Shown: piece by piece, positions 50,456-60,200 of the stretch | Numbering within the stretch: position 1 is the stretch's first letter | How the letters are laid out: each line of letters opens with the position of its first letter | Assembly (NCBI GenBank): GCA_025929535.1 | Contig: JAICLZ010000001.1 | Coordinates: forward strand, 1 to 64,000 | Reading direction: 5' to 3' | Source of the DNA: Gemmatimonadaceae bacterium | GTDB taxonomy: Bacteria; Gemmatimonadota; Gemmatimonadetes; Gemmatimonadales; Gemmatimonadaceae | Length of the DNA stretch: 64,000 bases | Position numbers and translations under genes: made by a program | Notes under the pieces: generated by a model | Seen by the model: the letters and a program-made list of their open reading frames with translations, nothing else | Databases searched by the model: none | What the model was told of the DNA's origin: nothing

Positions 50456-52273
50456 GTGATCGAGCGAGCTCTGCTATGGACGGCGCTGGCCTTTGCGGCT
50501 ACCGGAAACGCACGCGCACAGACTCCGGCCTCCTCTGTAGGGATTTCGGCCGCGATCTCCGGTATCGGCTACCACATCACGATCGATAGTGCGGACGCCG
50601 CACAGCGAAGAATTCGCGTCGCGATGACGTTTACCGCGGCTTCCGCGGATCCGGTGCTGCTCGCACTCCCGGCATGGACGCCCGGCTCGTATGAGCTCAC
50701 CTATTGGGCCAGGAACGTCTCGGCCTTCGTGGCAGCGAGCGGCGGACGCCAGCTGAGCTGGGACAAGGCGGACTACCAGACGTGGCGGGTGCGCCCGTCG
50801 GCTGCCGGACCGGTGTCCGTGTCCTTCGAGTACCGCAACGACTCGCTCGACAACTCGAACTCCTGGAGCCAGCGCGATTTCGCGCTGCTCAACGGCGCCA
50901 CCCTCTTTCTGTATCCGGCGGGTCGCCCGTTCGATTTCGCGAGCACGGTCGAGCTGCGCCTCCCTTCGAGCTGGCGAGTGGCCACCGGAATGCCAGCTAC
51001 TGGCCGCAACACGTTCAACGCGAGCAACTATCACGATCTGGTCGACTTTCCGATCATGGCGGGCCGCTTCGACTTCGACAGCACGCGCGTCGGCAGCGGG
51101 TGGCTTCGATTCGCGAGCTACCCCGCGTCCGTGGAGACGGCTGCACGCCGCGCCACCACACTCTCCGAGCTATCGAAGATCATCCCCGTCGAGTCCGCGG
51201 TGTTCGGTGAGACGCCGTGGACCACGTACACGGTCATGCAGATCGCCGACTCGGCCTTTGCCGCGATCGTAGGGCTCGAGCACCAGAACTCGCACGTCGA
51301 TCTCACGAACGTGCTCGCGATCGGACAGCCGGTGCTCACGTCGGTGTACGCGCACGAGATCTTCCACGCATGGAACGTGAAGCGGCTGCGTCCTGTGGAT
51401 TTGTGGCCGTATCAGTACGCGCACGAGCAGCCGACGAGCTGGCTGTGGGTGAGCGAGGGGGTGACGGACTACTATGCCGATCTCGCGCTCGTGCGCAGTG
51501 GCGTGAGTGACAGCAGCGCGTTCTTCGCAACGACCGCGGGAAAGATCCGCGAGATTGCCGATCTGCCGCCATTCGGACTCGATGACGCGTCGCTCTCCGC
51601 CTGGATTCATCCCACCGATGGCACCGCGGACGCGTACTACCCGAAAGGCTCACTCGCCGGGCTGCTGCTCGACATCCTGATCCGCGATGCGAGCGACAAC
51701 AAGCACTCGCTGGACGAGGTGATGCGCCAGCTCTATCGCCAGGACTACAAGGCGGGGAAGGGGTTCACGGGCGCCGACTGGTGGAACGCGGTGCAGGGCG
51801 CAGCCGGCGGAAAGTCGTTCACCGACTTCAATGCGCGCTACATCGATGGACGCGACCCATATCCCTGGCAGACGGTGCTTCCGCTGGCCGCGCTCGAGCT
51901 CCGCTCCGATTCCACGCGCGTGCCCGTGCTCGGCGTGACGATGTCGCAGGAGGACAACGGGTCGCGCGTCACCGGTGTTGCACCCGGATCCACGGCGGAG
52001 CTGGCAGGCGTACAACCCGGCGACGACCTCGTGTCGGTGGGAGACATCCCGGGCAGCGCCGCCGCACTCTCGGAGCATCTGCGCGCGAAGTACGGGAATG
52101 CCGCGAACGGCACCATCATCCCGATCACGATCGTGCGCGATGGAAGGCAAAGCTCCCTCGCGGGCCCGCTGCAGTTCACGTGGCGGGTGGATCTGCGCAT
52201 CGCGACGATGCCGGGAGCTTCGCCGAAAGCCGTGCGCGTGCGCAGCGGGATTCTGCACGGAACGACGGGGTGA
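50456..52273 (+). CDS. M61-family metalloaminopeptidase with PDZ domain
   Basis: A 605-residue exported protease. Signal peptide (ALLWTALAFAATGNARAQ) followed by an N-terminal beta domain, the catalytic domain with the zinc motif HEIFHAWNVKR and the distal Glu of EGVTDYYADL, and a C-terminal PDZ domain (VTGVAPGSTAELAGVQPGDDLVSVGDIPG). M61 enzymes (glycyl aminopeptidase) release N-terminal Gly/Ala. GTG 50456 is preferred over GTG 50444 because a GAGG lies 7 nt upstream. Convergent with the broken peptidase gene, 9 bp apart. Confidence 0.93.
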   Translation: MIERALLWTALAFAATGNARAQTPASSVGISAAISGIGYHITIDSADAAQRRIRVAMTFTAASADPVLLALPAWTPGSYELTYWARNVSAFVAASGGRQLSWDKADYQTWRVRPSAAGPVSVSFEYRNDSLDNSNSWSQRDFALLNGATLFLYPAGRPFDFASTVELRLPSSWRVATGMPATGRNTFNASNYHDLVDFPIMAGRFDFDSTRVGSGWLRFASYPASVETAARRATTLSELSKIIPVESAVFGETPWTTYTVMQIADSAFAAIVGLEHQNSHVDLTNVLAIGQPVLTSVYAHEIFHAWNVKRLRPVDLWPYQYAHEQPTSWLWVSEGVTDYYADLALVRSGVSDSSAFFATTAGKIREIADLPPFGLDDASLSAWIHPTDGTADAYYPKGSLAGLLLDILIRDASDNKHSLDEVMRQLYRQDYKAGKGFTGADWWNAVQGAAGGKSFTDFNARYIDGRDPYPWQTVLPLAALELRSDSTRVPVLGVTMSQEDNGSRVTGVAPGSTAELAGVQPGDDLVSVGDIPGSAAALSEHLRAKYGNAANGTIIPITIVRDGRQSSLAGPLQFTWRVDLRIATMPGASPKAVRVRSGILHGTTG

Positions 52274-52282
52274 GCGTGGCGC

Positions 52283-52694
52283 CTACGGCTTCGGCGCGGT
52301 CTGGCGGTACCAGTCGATGACCGAGGAATCGTGCGGGGCCAGCACCGGCGCGCGGGCGCGCATCAGCTGCTCGATCTTGCTCGACTCGCGAGGGCCCCGC
52401 GAGATCCACTCCACTCCGCTGCTGGTGGCGAAGTAGTCATCCTCGATGCGCACGCCGATGTTCGCGTAGCGCTGCACGGCGGCGCGCAGCGTCATCGTGG
52501 CCGTGCCGCCGCGTTTCACCAGAACGAGCGCCGCCCGGGGCTCGGTGATACCGGTCAGGTAATAAAACGAGGGAACCGGATAGAAGCTGAGATAATCCTC
52601 CGCGGGCTCGTGACCGCCGCGCGGCGAACTCGGCGCGCGGAACCTGGGCCGCGAGGGGCATCCCGGCGAGTGCGCAAAACAGCGCGATGAGCAT
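52283..52694 (-). pseudogene. Collapsed remnant of an exported aminopeptidase P (Xaa-Pro aminopeptidase)
   Basis: A signal peptide MLIALFCALAGMPLAAQ followed by VPRAEFAARR is in one frame; the next recognisable block, HEPAEDYLSFYPVPSFYYLTGITEPRAALVLV, is the N-terminal (AMP_N) domain of aminopeptidase P but in another frame. It then jumps directly to RYANIGVRIEDDYFATSSGVEW, the C-terminal end of the catalytic domain. The metal-binding pita-bread core (hundreds of residues) is missing. So one out-of-frame and one in-frame internal deletion have occurred. The predicted 147-residue ORF cannot be an active enzyme. The piece may still be transcribed. Confidence 0.83.
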
Positions 52695-52837
52695 GCCGCG
52701 CCCGAACACGATGGTCGGCCTGGCATTCGAAGGGGAAGTCGGCAGATGCACGCGGTCGGGATTTCGAAAGGGGTACTGGCGAGACTGGGTGCTCTCGTGA
52801 ATCATAGTTGCAGTCTCTTTCCGCGTGGAGCAAGCTC

Positions 52838-53563
52838 GTGACCGTGCCAGCGAATACGTCCGCCGCGCCCCAGGCATCGCTCTGGGAAGACTTCATCGAC
52901 ATCATCACCTCGCCGTCGGCGGTGTTCCGGCGTCGCGAGAATTCCGGATTCGGCCTGCAGCTCCTGATCGTCACGGTGCTCTTCGCCATCATCCTGCTTG
53001 GCACGAAGTCGCTCATCCAGCCCGTGTTCGACGCGGAGATGTCGCGACAGACCGCGCAGATTCTGAAAGCGCATCCGGAGATCACGGCGGACAAGATCCA
53101 GGGGCAGATGGCGTTCGGCCAGAAGATCGCGCCATTCCTCATCATCGTGACGATCCCGATCTCGATCATGCTGACCGGGCTGGTGCTCTGGGTGGTGGGA
53201 AAGATCTTCGAGTCGAAGCAGATGGCGCGAGCCGCGTTCATGGTCGCGACGTATGCCTTCGTTCCCCGGATCATCGGCACCGTGGTGGGAGCCGTGATCG
53301 CGTATTTCTCGAGTCCCGAACGGCTCACCGGTGCGGCGCGCATCACCGTCTCACTCGGCGCGCTTCTCGATCCCGACACGGCATCGCCCGTGCTCATGGC
53401 GCTGCTCACACGCGTGGACCTGTTCACGCTCTGGCAGACCGTGCTGCTCGCGATCGGGCTGCAGGTCACGGGAAAGGTCTCGAAGTCGAGCTCCTACATC
53501 GCGGCGGCGCTCGTCTGGTTGATCGGTGCGCTCCCTACCGTGATCGGCGCACTGCGACGCTGA
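52838..53563 (+). CDS. YIP1-family membrane protein
   Basis: A 241-residue protein with about five hydrophobic helices (LLIVTVLFAIILLG, FLIIVTIPISIMLTGLVLWVVGKIF, FMVATYAFVPRIIGTVVGAVIAYF, TLWQTVLLAIGLQV, AAALVWLIGALPTVIGAL) and the short cytoplasmic N-terminal region SLWEDFIDIITSPSAVFRRRE typical of bacterial Yip1-domain proteins, whose role is not known. GTG 52838 is chosen because GGAG lies 7 nt upstream; the track start (TTG 52808) lacks this. Divergent from the aminopeptidase P remnant, convergent with the acyl-CoA dehydrogenase. Confidence 0.82.
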   Translation: MTVPANTSAAPQASLWEDFIDIITSPSAVFRRRENSGFGLQLLIVTVLFAIILLGTKSLIQPVFDAEMSRQTAQILKAHPEITADKIQGQMAFGQKIAPFLIIVTIPISIMLTGLVLWVVGKIFESKQMARAAFMVATYAFVPRIIGTVVGAVIAYFSSPERLTGAARITVSLGALLDPDTASPVLMALLTRVDLFTLWQTVLLAIGLQVTGKVSKSSSYIAAALVWLIGALPTVIGALRR

Positions 53564-53576
53564 TTCGCCTGCAGCG

Positions 53577-54743
53577 CTATTTGAGCAGCAGCTTCGCGAT
53601 CGTCTGGAGCTGCATGTTGGACGTTCCTTCGTAGATGGTGCCAATCTTGGCGTCGCGATAGAACTTCTCGACCGGATAGTCCTTCGTGTAGCCGTAGCCG
53701 CCGTGCAGCTCGACGCAGAGTGACGTGACGCGCTCGCACACCTGTGACGCGAACAGCTTCGCCGATGCCGCTTCGCGCGTGAACGGCTGCCCGCCGTCCT
53801 TGAGCCGCGCGGCGTTGTAAACGAGGAGTCGCGCGGCCTCCAGCTCGGTTGCCACCTGCGCGAGCTGAAACTGGATCGCCTGAAAATCCGCCAGCCGCGT
53901 ACCGAACTGCCTGCGCTCCTTCACGTACGCGATCGTCGTCTCGAGGGCCCCGCGGGCGATGCCGAGCATCTGCGCGCCGATGCCGATCCGACCCTCGTTG
54001 AGCGTCTCGATCGCGATCTTGTAGCCCTGGCCCACCTCGCCCAGCACGTTCGCGTCGGGAACGAGGCAGCCGTCGAAGAGGAGCTCCGTCGTGCTCGAGG
54101 CGCGAATGCCGAGCTTGTCCTCTTTCTTGCCGACGGTGAAGCCCGGCGTGTCCCGCTCCACGATGAACGCCGTGATTCCCTTGTAGCCGGCGGATGGATT
54201 CGCGTTCGCGAACACGACGAAAATGCCGGCGTCCGCTCCGTTGGTGATCCAGAGCTTCCGGCCCGTGAGCGACCAGCCATCGCCCTGCTTCTCGGCACGC
54301 GTGGCCAGGCCGAACGCATCCGAGCCGGAGCCGGCTTCGGAGAGCGCGTAGGCACCGATCGTCCGTGAGGTGAGGCGCCGCAGAAACATCTCGCGCTGCG
54401 CGTCAGTGCCGTAGCGCGCGATCGGATAATTCACGAGCGTGTTCTGCACGTCGACCATGATGGCAGCGGAGGCGTCGACGCGGCTGATCTCTTCGACGGC
54501 GAGCGTCACCATCATGAGCGATCCGGCGGCGCCGCCATACGTCTCCGCGACCTCGATGCCCATGAGGCCGAGCTCGAACAGCGCCGGGATCAGGGCGGGA
54601 TCGATGCGCGCGGCACGCTCCATCTCCTGCACGCGCGGCCGAACTTCCTGCTCCGCAAACGCCGCCACTGCATCGCGGAAGGCGCTCTCCTCCTCGGACA
54701 GTGTGGTGAGCGCCGGGTGCGAGACCGAAATGTCGGTAGTCAT
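53577..54743 (-). CDS. Acyl-CoA dehydrogenase
   Basis: A 388-residue flavoenzyme oxidising acyl-CoA to enoyl-CoA and passing electrons to ETF. Signatures: YALSEAGSGSDAFGL, LTGRKLWITNGADA, RRQFGTRLADFQAIQFQLA, LHGGYGYTKDYPVEKFYRDAKIGTIYEGTSNMQ with the catalytic Glu in YEGTS. Length and motifs fit short/branched-chain types; chain-length preference is unclear. It begins 42 bp after the CbiX-like gene on the same strand. No other fatty-acid genes are in the window. Confidence 0.95.
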   Translation of the reverse strand: MTTDISVSHPALTTLSEEESAFRDAVAAFAEQEVRPRVQEMERAARIDPALIPALFELGLMGIEVAETYGGAAGSLMMVTLAVEEISRVDASAAIMVDVQNTLVNYPIARYGTDAQREMFLRRLTSRTIGAYALSEAGSGSDAFGLATRAEKQGDGWSLTGRKLWITNGADAGIFVVFANANPSAGYKGITAFIVERDTPGFTVGKKEDKLGIRASSTTELLFDGCLVPDANVLGEVGQGYKIAIETLNEGRIGIGAQMLGIARGALETTIAYVKERRQFGTRLADFQAIQFQLAQVATELEAARLLVYNAARLKDGGQPFTREAASAKLFASQVCERVTSLCVELHGGYGYTKDYPVEKFYRDAKIGTIYEGTSNMQLQTIAKLLLK

Positions 54744-54785
54744 GCTGACAATCTTACGTCGGGGACATCACGCGCGCAGCGCCGG

Positions 54786-55274
54786 CTAATGCGCGATGCT
54801 TTCTCCCACGCGTGCGTTTGCCGCCGAACTCGCCTCCGCGCAGCCCGCGCCGCAGTAGCGCGGCGGCGTGCCCGCGGGGCGCGCACATCGATGCGACTCC
54901 ACACATTCGACGGCCGGCACCCCCGAGCGAGAGAGCACGACGGCCGCGAGCTGCTCGCTCACGCCGAATGCCGCCGTCACCTGCACCGGAATTCCCGGAT
55001 GAGCGGCCGCGATCTCCGCCACCATGCGAGGGATGTCGCGCGTGGAATGTTTGCCCGGGGAGAGCATGTACGGAAAGACCACGATCTCCGTCGCGCCGGC
55101 AGCGATGCACGCATCGAATCCGTCCGCGATCGTGGGGGCGGCGAGCTCCATGTGGGCGACGCGCACGAGGACGCGCTCGCCCGCCATGCGCTGCACGAGC
55201 TCGCCCACGCATTCGAGCATGTGATTCGCCTCTTCTTTCACCGAGCCGTGATCGATGATCAGGATTCCCTTCAC
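54786..55274 (-). CDS. CbiX/SirB-like sirohydrochlorin chelatase (single domain) with Cys-rich tail
   Basis: A 162-residue chelatase of the class II family. Active-site His in LIIDHGS and a second conserved His in PGKHSTRDIP, with the intervening FPYMLSPG loop. Such enzymes insert Co2+ or Fe2+ into sirohydrochlorin for cobalamin or siroheme. The C-terminus is a Cys-rich tail (VECVESHRCARP...YCGAGC), four Cys in about 30 residues, reminiscent of the metal/FeS tails of some CbiX proteins. GTG 55274 is preceded by GAGGAG. It lies 53 bp after the bhmT-metF gene, which fits a cobalamin link. A TATATT box lies in that gap. Confidence 0.8.
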   Translation of the reverse strand: MKGILIIDHGSVKEEANHMLECVGELVQRMAGERVLVRVAHMELAAPTIADGFDACIAAGATEIVVFPYMLSPGKHSTRDIPRMVAEIAAAHPGIPVQVTAAFGVSEQLAAVVLSRSGVPAVECVESHRCARPAGTPPRYCGAGCAEASSAANARVGESIAH

Positions 55275-55327
55275 GTGTGCTCCTCGCTGGACCGGTCCCC
55301 CAATATACCGTGGCTTTCCGCCGCCGC

Positions 55328-57238
55328 TCAGCTCTCGAGCACCCGCACCGCGAGCTCGACCTTGCCGAATGGCGCGGACACCTGCGCGCCCTGCACGGCG
55401 CCGCGCACGCGCTCGAGCATCTCGCGGGCGATCGCGATCCCTTCGGCCACTGCATGCTCCTTCGAGCTTTCGCTCGCCGCCCGCATGCGTGCGAGCACCG
55501 ATTCCGGCACCACCACTCCGGGCACCTCGTTGGCCAGAAACTCGGCGTTTCGCGCGGACACGAGCGGCCAGATCCCCGCGACAATCGGAATGCGCACGTG
55601 CGCGATCGACTCGAGAAAGCGCTCGAGCTGCTCGACATCGAACACGGGCTGCGTGATCGCGTACTCCGCGCCGGCGTCCACCTTCCACTCGAATCGCCGC
55701 AGCTCGTATGCCGGATCGAGCGCCGCGGGATTCACGCCCACACCGACCGTGAACGCCGTCGGCCGGCCGATCGCGTTGCCGCCGGGGTCGAGGCCCTTGT
55801 TCAAGCGGCTCACGAGATTCGTGAGGCCGATCGAATCGATGTCGAACACCGCGGTGGCATCGGGGTAGGGCCCCATCTTCGGCGGATCACCCGTGATGAT
55901 GAGGAGATTCCGCAGCCCCATCGCGGAGGCGCCGAGCAGGTCGCTCAGCATGCCGAGAAGATTCCGGTCGCGGCAACAGTAGTGCGTCACCGTCTCCATC
56001 CCGATGCGCTGCTCGATGAGGAGACTCGTCATGAGCGCACCCATGCGACTCTGCGCGCGCGGTCCATCGGGAACGTTCACCGCGTCCACGCCGGCCACCT
56101 TGAGCGCGGAGACGCCCTCCAGCATCGCGGTCGCATCGACGCCGCGGGGCGGCACGATCTCCACCGACGTGACGAACTCGTTGCGCGCGATCTTTCCCGC
56201 CCAGCGTGAGCGCCGCGCGAACGGCATCGCCTCCACGCCTGTCGCGCTCGCGGGCTCCGCGCCCGGCTCGTCGGCGCCGAGCGTGTGCGGCATCTGGTAG
56301 CGCACGCTCGGGCGCCGCTGGTTGCGCGGCACGAGCGGTCGAATGCCGTCCACGAGCGACTTGATGTGATCGGGCGTCGTTCCGCAACAGCCGCCGATCA
56401 GCTTTGCGCCCGCCTGGATGAAGTGGCGCGCGTAGCTCGCCATGTACTCGGGGCTCGCCATGTACATCGTGCGTCCCGAAACGTCGCGAGGCATGCCGGC
56501 GTTCGGCTGCGCGCTCAGCTTCCGCTTCGTGACCGCGGCCATCCGCTCGATGGCTTCGAGAATCGCCTGCGGTCCCACCGAGCAGTTGAGCCCAATGACG
56601 TCCGCGCCCCACTCGTCGAGTGTGCGCGCGACGTCTTCCGGCGTCGCCCCGAACGGCGTGAGCCCGTCCTGTCCGATCGTCATCTGCGCGATCACCGGCG
56701 TCCCCAGCGAGAGCTCGCGCGCGGCCGCGAGCGCCTGCTCGATCTCGCCGAGGTCGCTGAAGGTCTCGAGCAGAAAGCAGTCCGCGCCGCCTTCGAGCAG
56801 CGCGTGCATCTGCTCGCGGAAATGTCCGCGCGCCTCCTCGCGGCTCGTGGCGCCGAACGGCTCGATGCGAACGCCGAGTGGCCCAACGGCACCCGCCACG
56901 AGCACGTTCGCGCCCGCCGCCTCGCGCGCGATCTCCGCCGCACGGCGATTGAACTCGGCCACGTGATTCTCGAGTCCGTACTGCGCGAGCTTGAGCCTGT
57001 TCGCGCCGAAGCTGTTCGTCTCGAGCAGCTCGGCGCCCGCCTTCACGTACGCGCGATGCACATCGAGCACGAGCTCGGGGGAGCGCACGTTGAGCTCATC
57101 GTAGCATTGGTTGATGAACACGCCGCGCGAGTAGAGCATCGTGCCCATCGCTCCATCCGCCACCATGATGCGCTCCGGATCCACGATCCCGCGCACATCG
57201 GGACGCGCCTGTGCGCGATTGTCCGCCACGGTGCTCAT
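55328..57238 (-). CDS. Bifunctional homocysteine S-methyltransferase / methylenetetrahydrofolate reductase
   Basis: A 636-residue two-domain enzyme. Domain 1 (about 20-310): zinc-dependent homocysteine methyltransferase with VADGAMGTMLYSRG, Cys ligands in GLNCSVGP and GGCCGTTPDH. Domain 2 (about 345-636): FAD-dependent MetF-type reductase with TSVEIVPPRGVDATA, HYCCRDRN, LLIITGDPPKMG and AITQPVFDVEQLERFL. This fusion occurs in several bacterial lineages. It starts by overlapping the metH stop (ATGA), so it is made in the same transcript as MetH and would supply its 5-methyl-THF. It keeps its own methyltransferase domain although MetH is intact. Confidence 0.93.
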   Translation of the reverse strand: MSTVADNRAQARPDVRGIVDPERIMVADGAMGTMLYSRGVFINQCYDELNVRSPELVLDVHRAYVKAGAELLETNSFGANRLKLAQYGLENHVAEFNRRAAEIAREAAGANVLVAGAVGPLGVRIEPFGATSREEARGHFREQMHALLEGGADCFLLETFSDLGEIEQALAAARELSLGTPVIAQMTIGQDGLTPFGATPEDVARTLDEWGADVIGLNCSVGPQAILEAIERMAAVTKRKLSAQPNAGMPRDVSGRTMYMASPEYMASYARHFIQAGAKLIGGCCGTTPDHIKSLVDGIRPLVPRNQRRPSVRYQMPHTLGADEPGAEPASATGVEAMPFARRSRWAGKIARNEFVTSVEIVPPRGVDATAMLEGVSALKVAGVDAVNVPDGPRAQSRMGALMTSLLIEQRIGMETVTHYCCRDRNLLGMLSDLLGASAMGLRNLLIITGDPPKMGPYPDATAVFDIDSIGLTNLVSRLNKGLDPGGNAIGRPTAFTVGVGVNPAALDPAYELRRFEWKVDAGAEYAITQPVFDVEQLERFLESIAHVRIPIVAGIWPLVSARNAEFLANEVPGVVVPESVLARMRAASESSKEHAVAEGIAIAREMLERVRGAVQGAQVSAPFGKVELAVRVLES

Positions 57239-60200
57239 GCCGCTTCCGGCTCCGCTGCCGCGCCCCGCACCGCGTAGTACTTCGCCTGCGGATGGTGCAC
57301 GACGATCGCCGCCGTCGACTGCTCGGGCATCAGCTGGAAGGCCGACGTGAGCTCGATGCCGAGCGCGTCGCTCGCCGGAAGCAGCTTGAAGAGCTGCGCG
57401 TGCCCTTCCAGATCGGGACACGCGGGATAGCCCCACGAGTAGCGCTTGCCCTGGCTTCCCGGAATCCCGAGCTCGCGCCGAATCATCTGATGCACCCACT
57501 CCGCCGTCGCTTCCGCGGCTTCGACGCCAATGCCGTGCAGGTAGTACGCCTCCGAGAACTCTCCCTTTTCCTGCAGCTCGGCAAAGCGTCGCGTGGCCTC
57601 GTCGCCCACGGTCACGATCTGGAACGCGGCGACGTCCACGTCTCCGGACTCCACCGAACGGAAGTAGTCGGCGAGACAGAGGTGCTCGCGTCCTTCCTGT
57701 CGCGGGAACGAGAAGCGCGTGAGCTCGCGCATCGAGCCGCCATCGCTCTGCATCGCGGCAGGGTCGTAGACGATGAGATCGTTGCCGCTCGACTGCACGG
57801 GGAAATACCCGTACACCGCCTGTGGCGTGAGCCAACCCTCGCGCGCCGCGCTCTCCGACAGGCGCTCGAGCGTCGGGCGGAACTCCTCGCGCACGGCCTT
57901 CTCCCATGCGGCCCCCGAGCCGCGACCGCCCCACTGCAGGCGGAAGAGCTCATCGATGTCGAGCAGATCGAGCACTTCGCCAAGCGGGATCTCGCGGCGC
58001 ACCTGCGCGCCCCAGAACGGAGGCTTGGGGAGCGGATTGTCCGCGGCAACCGCGCTGCGCACGCCCGCGCTGTCCCCGTGCGAGATGTCCTTGCCCACTG
58101 CGGTTCGAAGAAAGACATCCTTGCGCGCGCTCTCCACCAGCTCGAGCAGCATCGGGCCGCGCTTCTCCTCGTCGATGAGCGACTCCATGGTGTCGAGCCC
58201 CTCGAACGCATCCTTGCAGTAGAACACGCCGGGCGCGTACGGCCTTTCGTTCTCGACGAACATCGCTCGGCGACCGAAGCGCCGATTGATCGCTGCGCCC
58301 CCGATCAGCACGGGGAAGTAGAGCCCGCGGCGATCGAGCTCCTGCACGCAGATCGGCATCTGCTTCGACGTCGACACGAGCAGCGCCGAGAGGCCGATCG
58401 CCGTCGCTCCCACCTCGACGGCCTTGTCGATGATCGTGTTCACCGGCACCTGTTTGCCGAGGTCGAACACCGTGTAGCCGTTGTTCGAGAGAATCGTGTT
58501 GACGAGCGACTTGCCGATGTCGTGCACATCGCCGTACACGGTGGCGAGCACGACCTTCCCCTTCGTGTAGCCTTCCTTGCGCTCGAGAAACTTCTCAAGA
58601 TGCGCCACTGCTTTCTTCATCACCTCGGCGCTCTGCAGCACGAAGGGAAGAATCAGATCGCCGGCGCCGAAGCGATCGCCGACCTCCTTCATCGCGGGCA
58701 GCAGCACCTCGTTGAGCACCCGCACGGGGCTCTCGCGCACACCCGCGGCATCGAGCGCCGACTCGATACCATCCTTCTTCCGAAAGAGCACGTGCCAGCG
58801 CACGCGCTCATCAGGCTCCATCGCGGTCGCATCCGCGGCCCCACTCGCCGCATCGGACGCCGCATTCGGCCCACGCGCGGCGAAGTGCTCGATGAAGCGC
58901 TGCAGCGAATCGGGGCGCCTGTTGAACACCATGTCGTCCGCGAGCGCCCGCTCCTCCTTCGGAATCTCCGCGTACGGCGTGACGTGCGCCGGATTCACGA
59001 TCGCCATGTCGAGTCCCGCGGTCACGCAGTGATGCAGGAACACCGAGTTGAGCACCGCGCGCGCGTGCTGGTCGAGCCCGAAGCTGACGTTGCTCACACC
59101 GAGACTCGTGAACACGCCTGGCAGCTCGCGCTTGATCAGTTTGATCCCCTCGATCGTCTCGTGCGCCGAGTCGAGCCACTCCGCCTCGCCGGTGGCGAGC
59201 GTGAAGGTGAGCGCGTCGAAGATGATGTCCTCGGGCGCGAGCCCGTACTCCTTCGTCGCAATCTCGTGAATGCGGCGCGCGATCTCGAGCTTCCGCGCGG
59301 CCGTCTTCGCCATCCCGACCTCGTCGATCGTGAGCGCGACCACTGCGGCGCCATTCGCCTTCACCACCGGCACCACGCTGTCGATGCGCGTGCGCCCGTT
59401 CTCCATGTTGATCGAGTTCACGATCGCGCGGCCGGGAATGTGCTCGAGCGCCGCCTTGACCACATCGAGCTCGGTGGAGTCGATCATGATCGGCGACTCC
59501 ACGGACATCGAGAGCAGCTTCACGACCTCGGCCATCTGCACCGCTTCGTCGGCGCGCTCGGTGACCGCCACGCACACGTCGAGCACGTGGGCGCCCGCAT
59601 CCACCTGCTCGCGCGCCACCTGCACGATCCCCTCGTAATCCTCGGCGAGGAGCAGCCGCTTCACCTTGCGCGAGCCCTGCGCGTTCACGCGCTCGCCGAT
59701 GAGCAGCGGCGGCGGATCCTGATGCAGCGTGATCGCGCGCATCGCGGACGAAACGCGCGGGACGTGCGTCGCCTTGCCGTCCGTCCGTCCGTCGCTCGCA
59801 CCGACCGCGCTCACCGCCGCAACGATCGCGCTCAGATGCTCGGGCGTGGTTCCACAGCATCCGCCGACGATGCGAACTCCGAAATCGCGCACGAACTCCG
59901 CGAGCGCCGCCGCCATCGGCGCCGGCGCCAGGGGATAAACCGCTTCGCCCACGCCGGTGTTGAGCGGCAGCCCCGCATTCGGAATGCACGAGATGGGCAG
60001 CCGCGCGTGCTCGCCGAGGTAGCGGATGGGCTCACGCATGTGCTCGGGACCGGTGGAGCAATTGAGCCCGATCACGTCCACGCCAAGCGATTCCAGCGTC
60101 GTCATCGCGCTCGCGATGTCGGTGCCGAGGAGCATGCGCCCGCTCGTGTCGAGCGTGACCTGCGCCTGCAGCGCAATGCGCCGCCCGAGCTCCGCGAACA

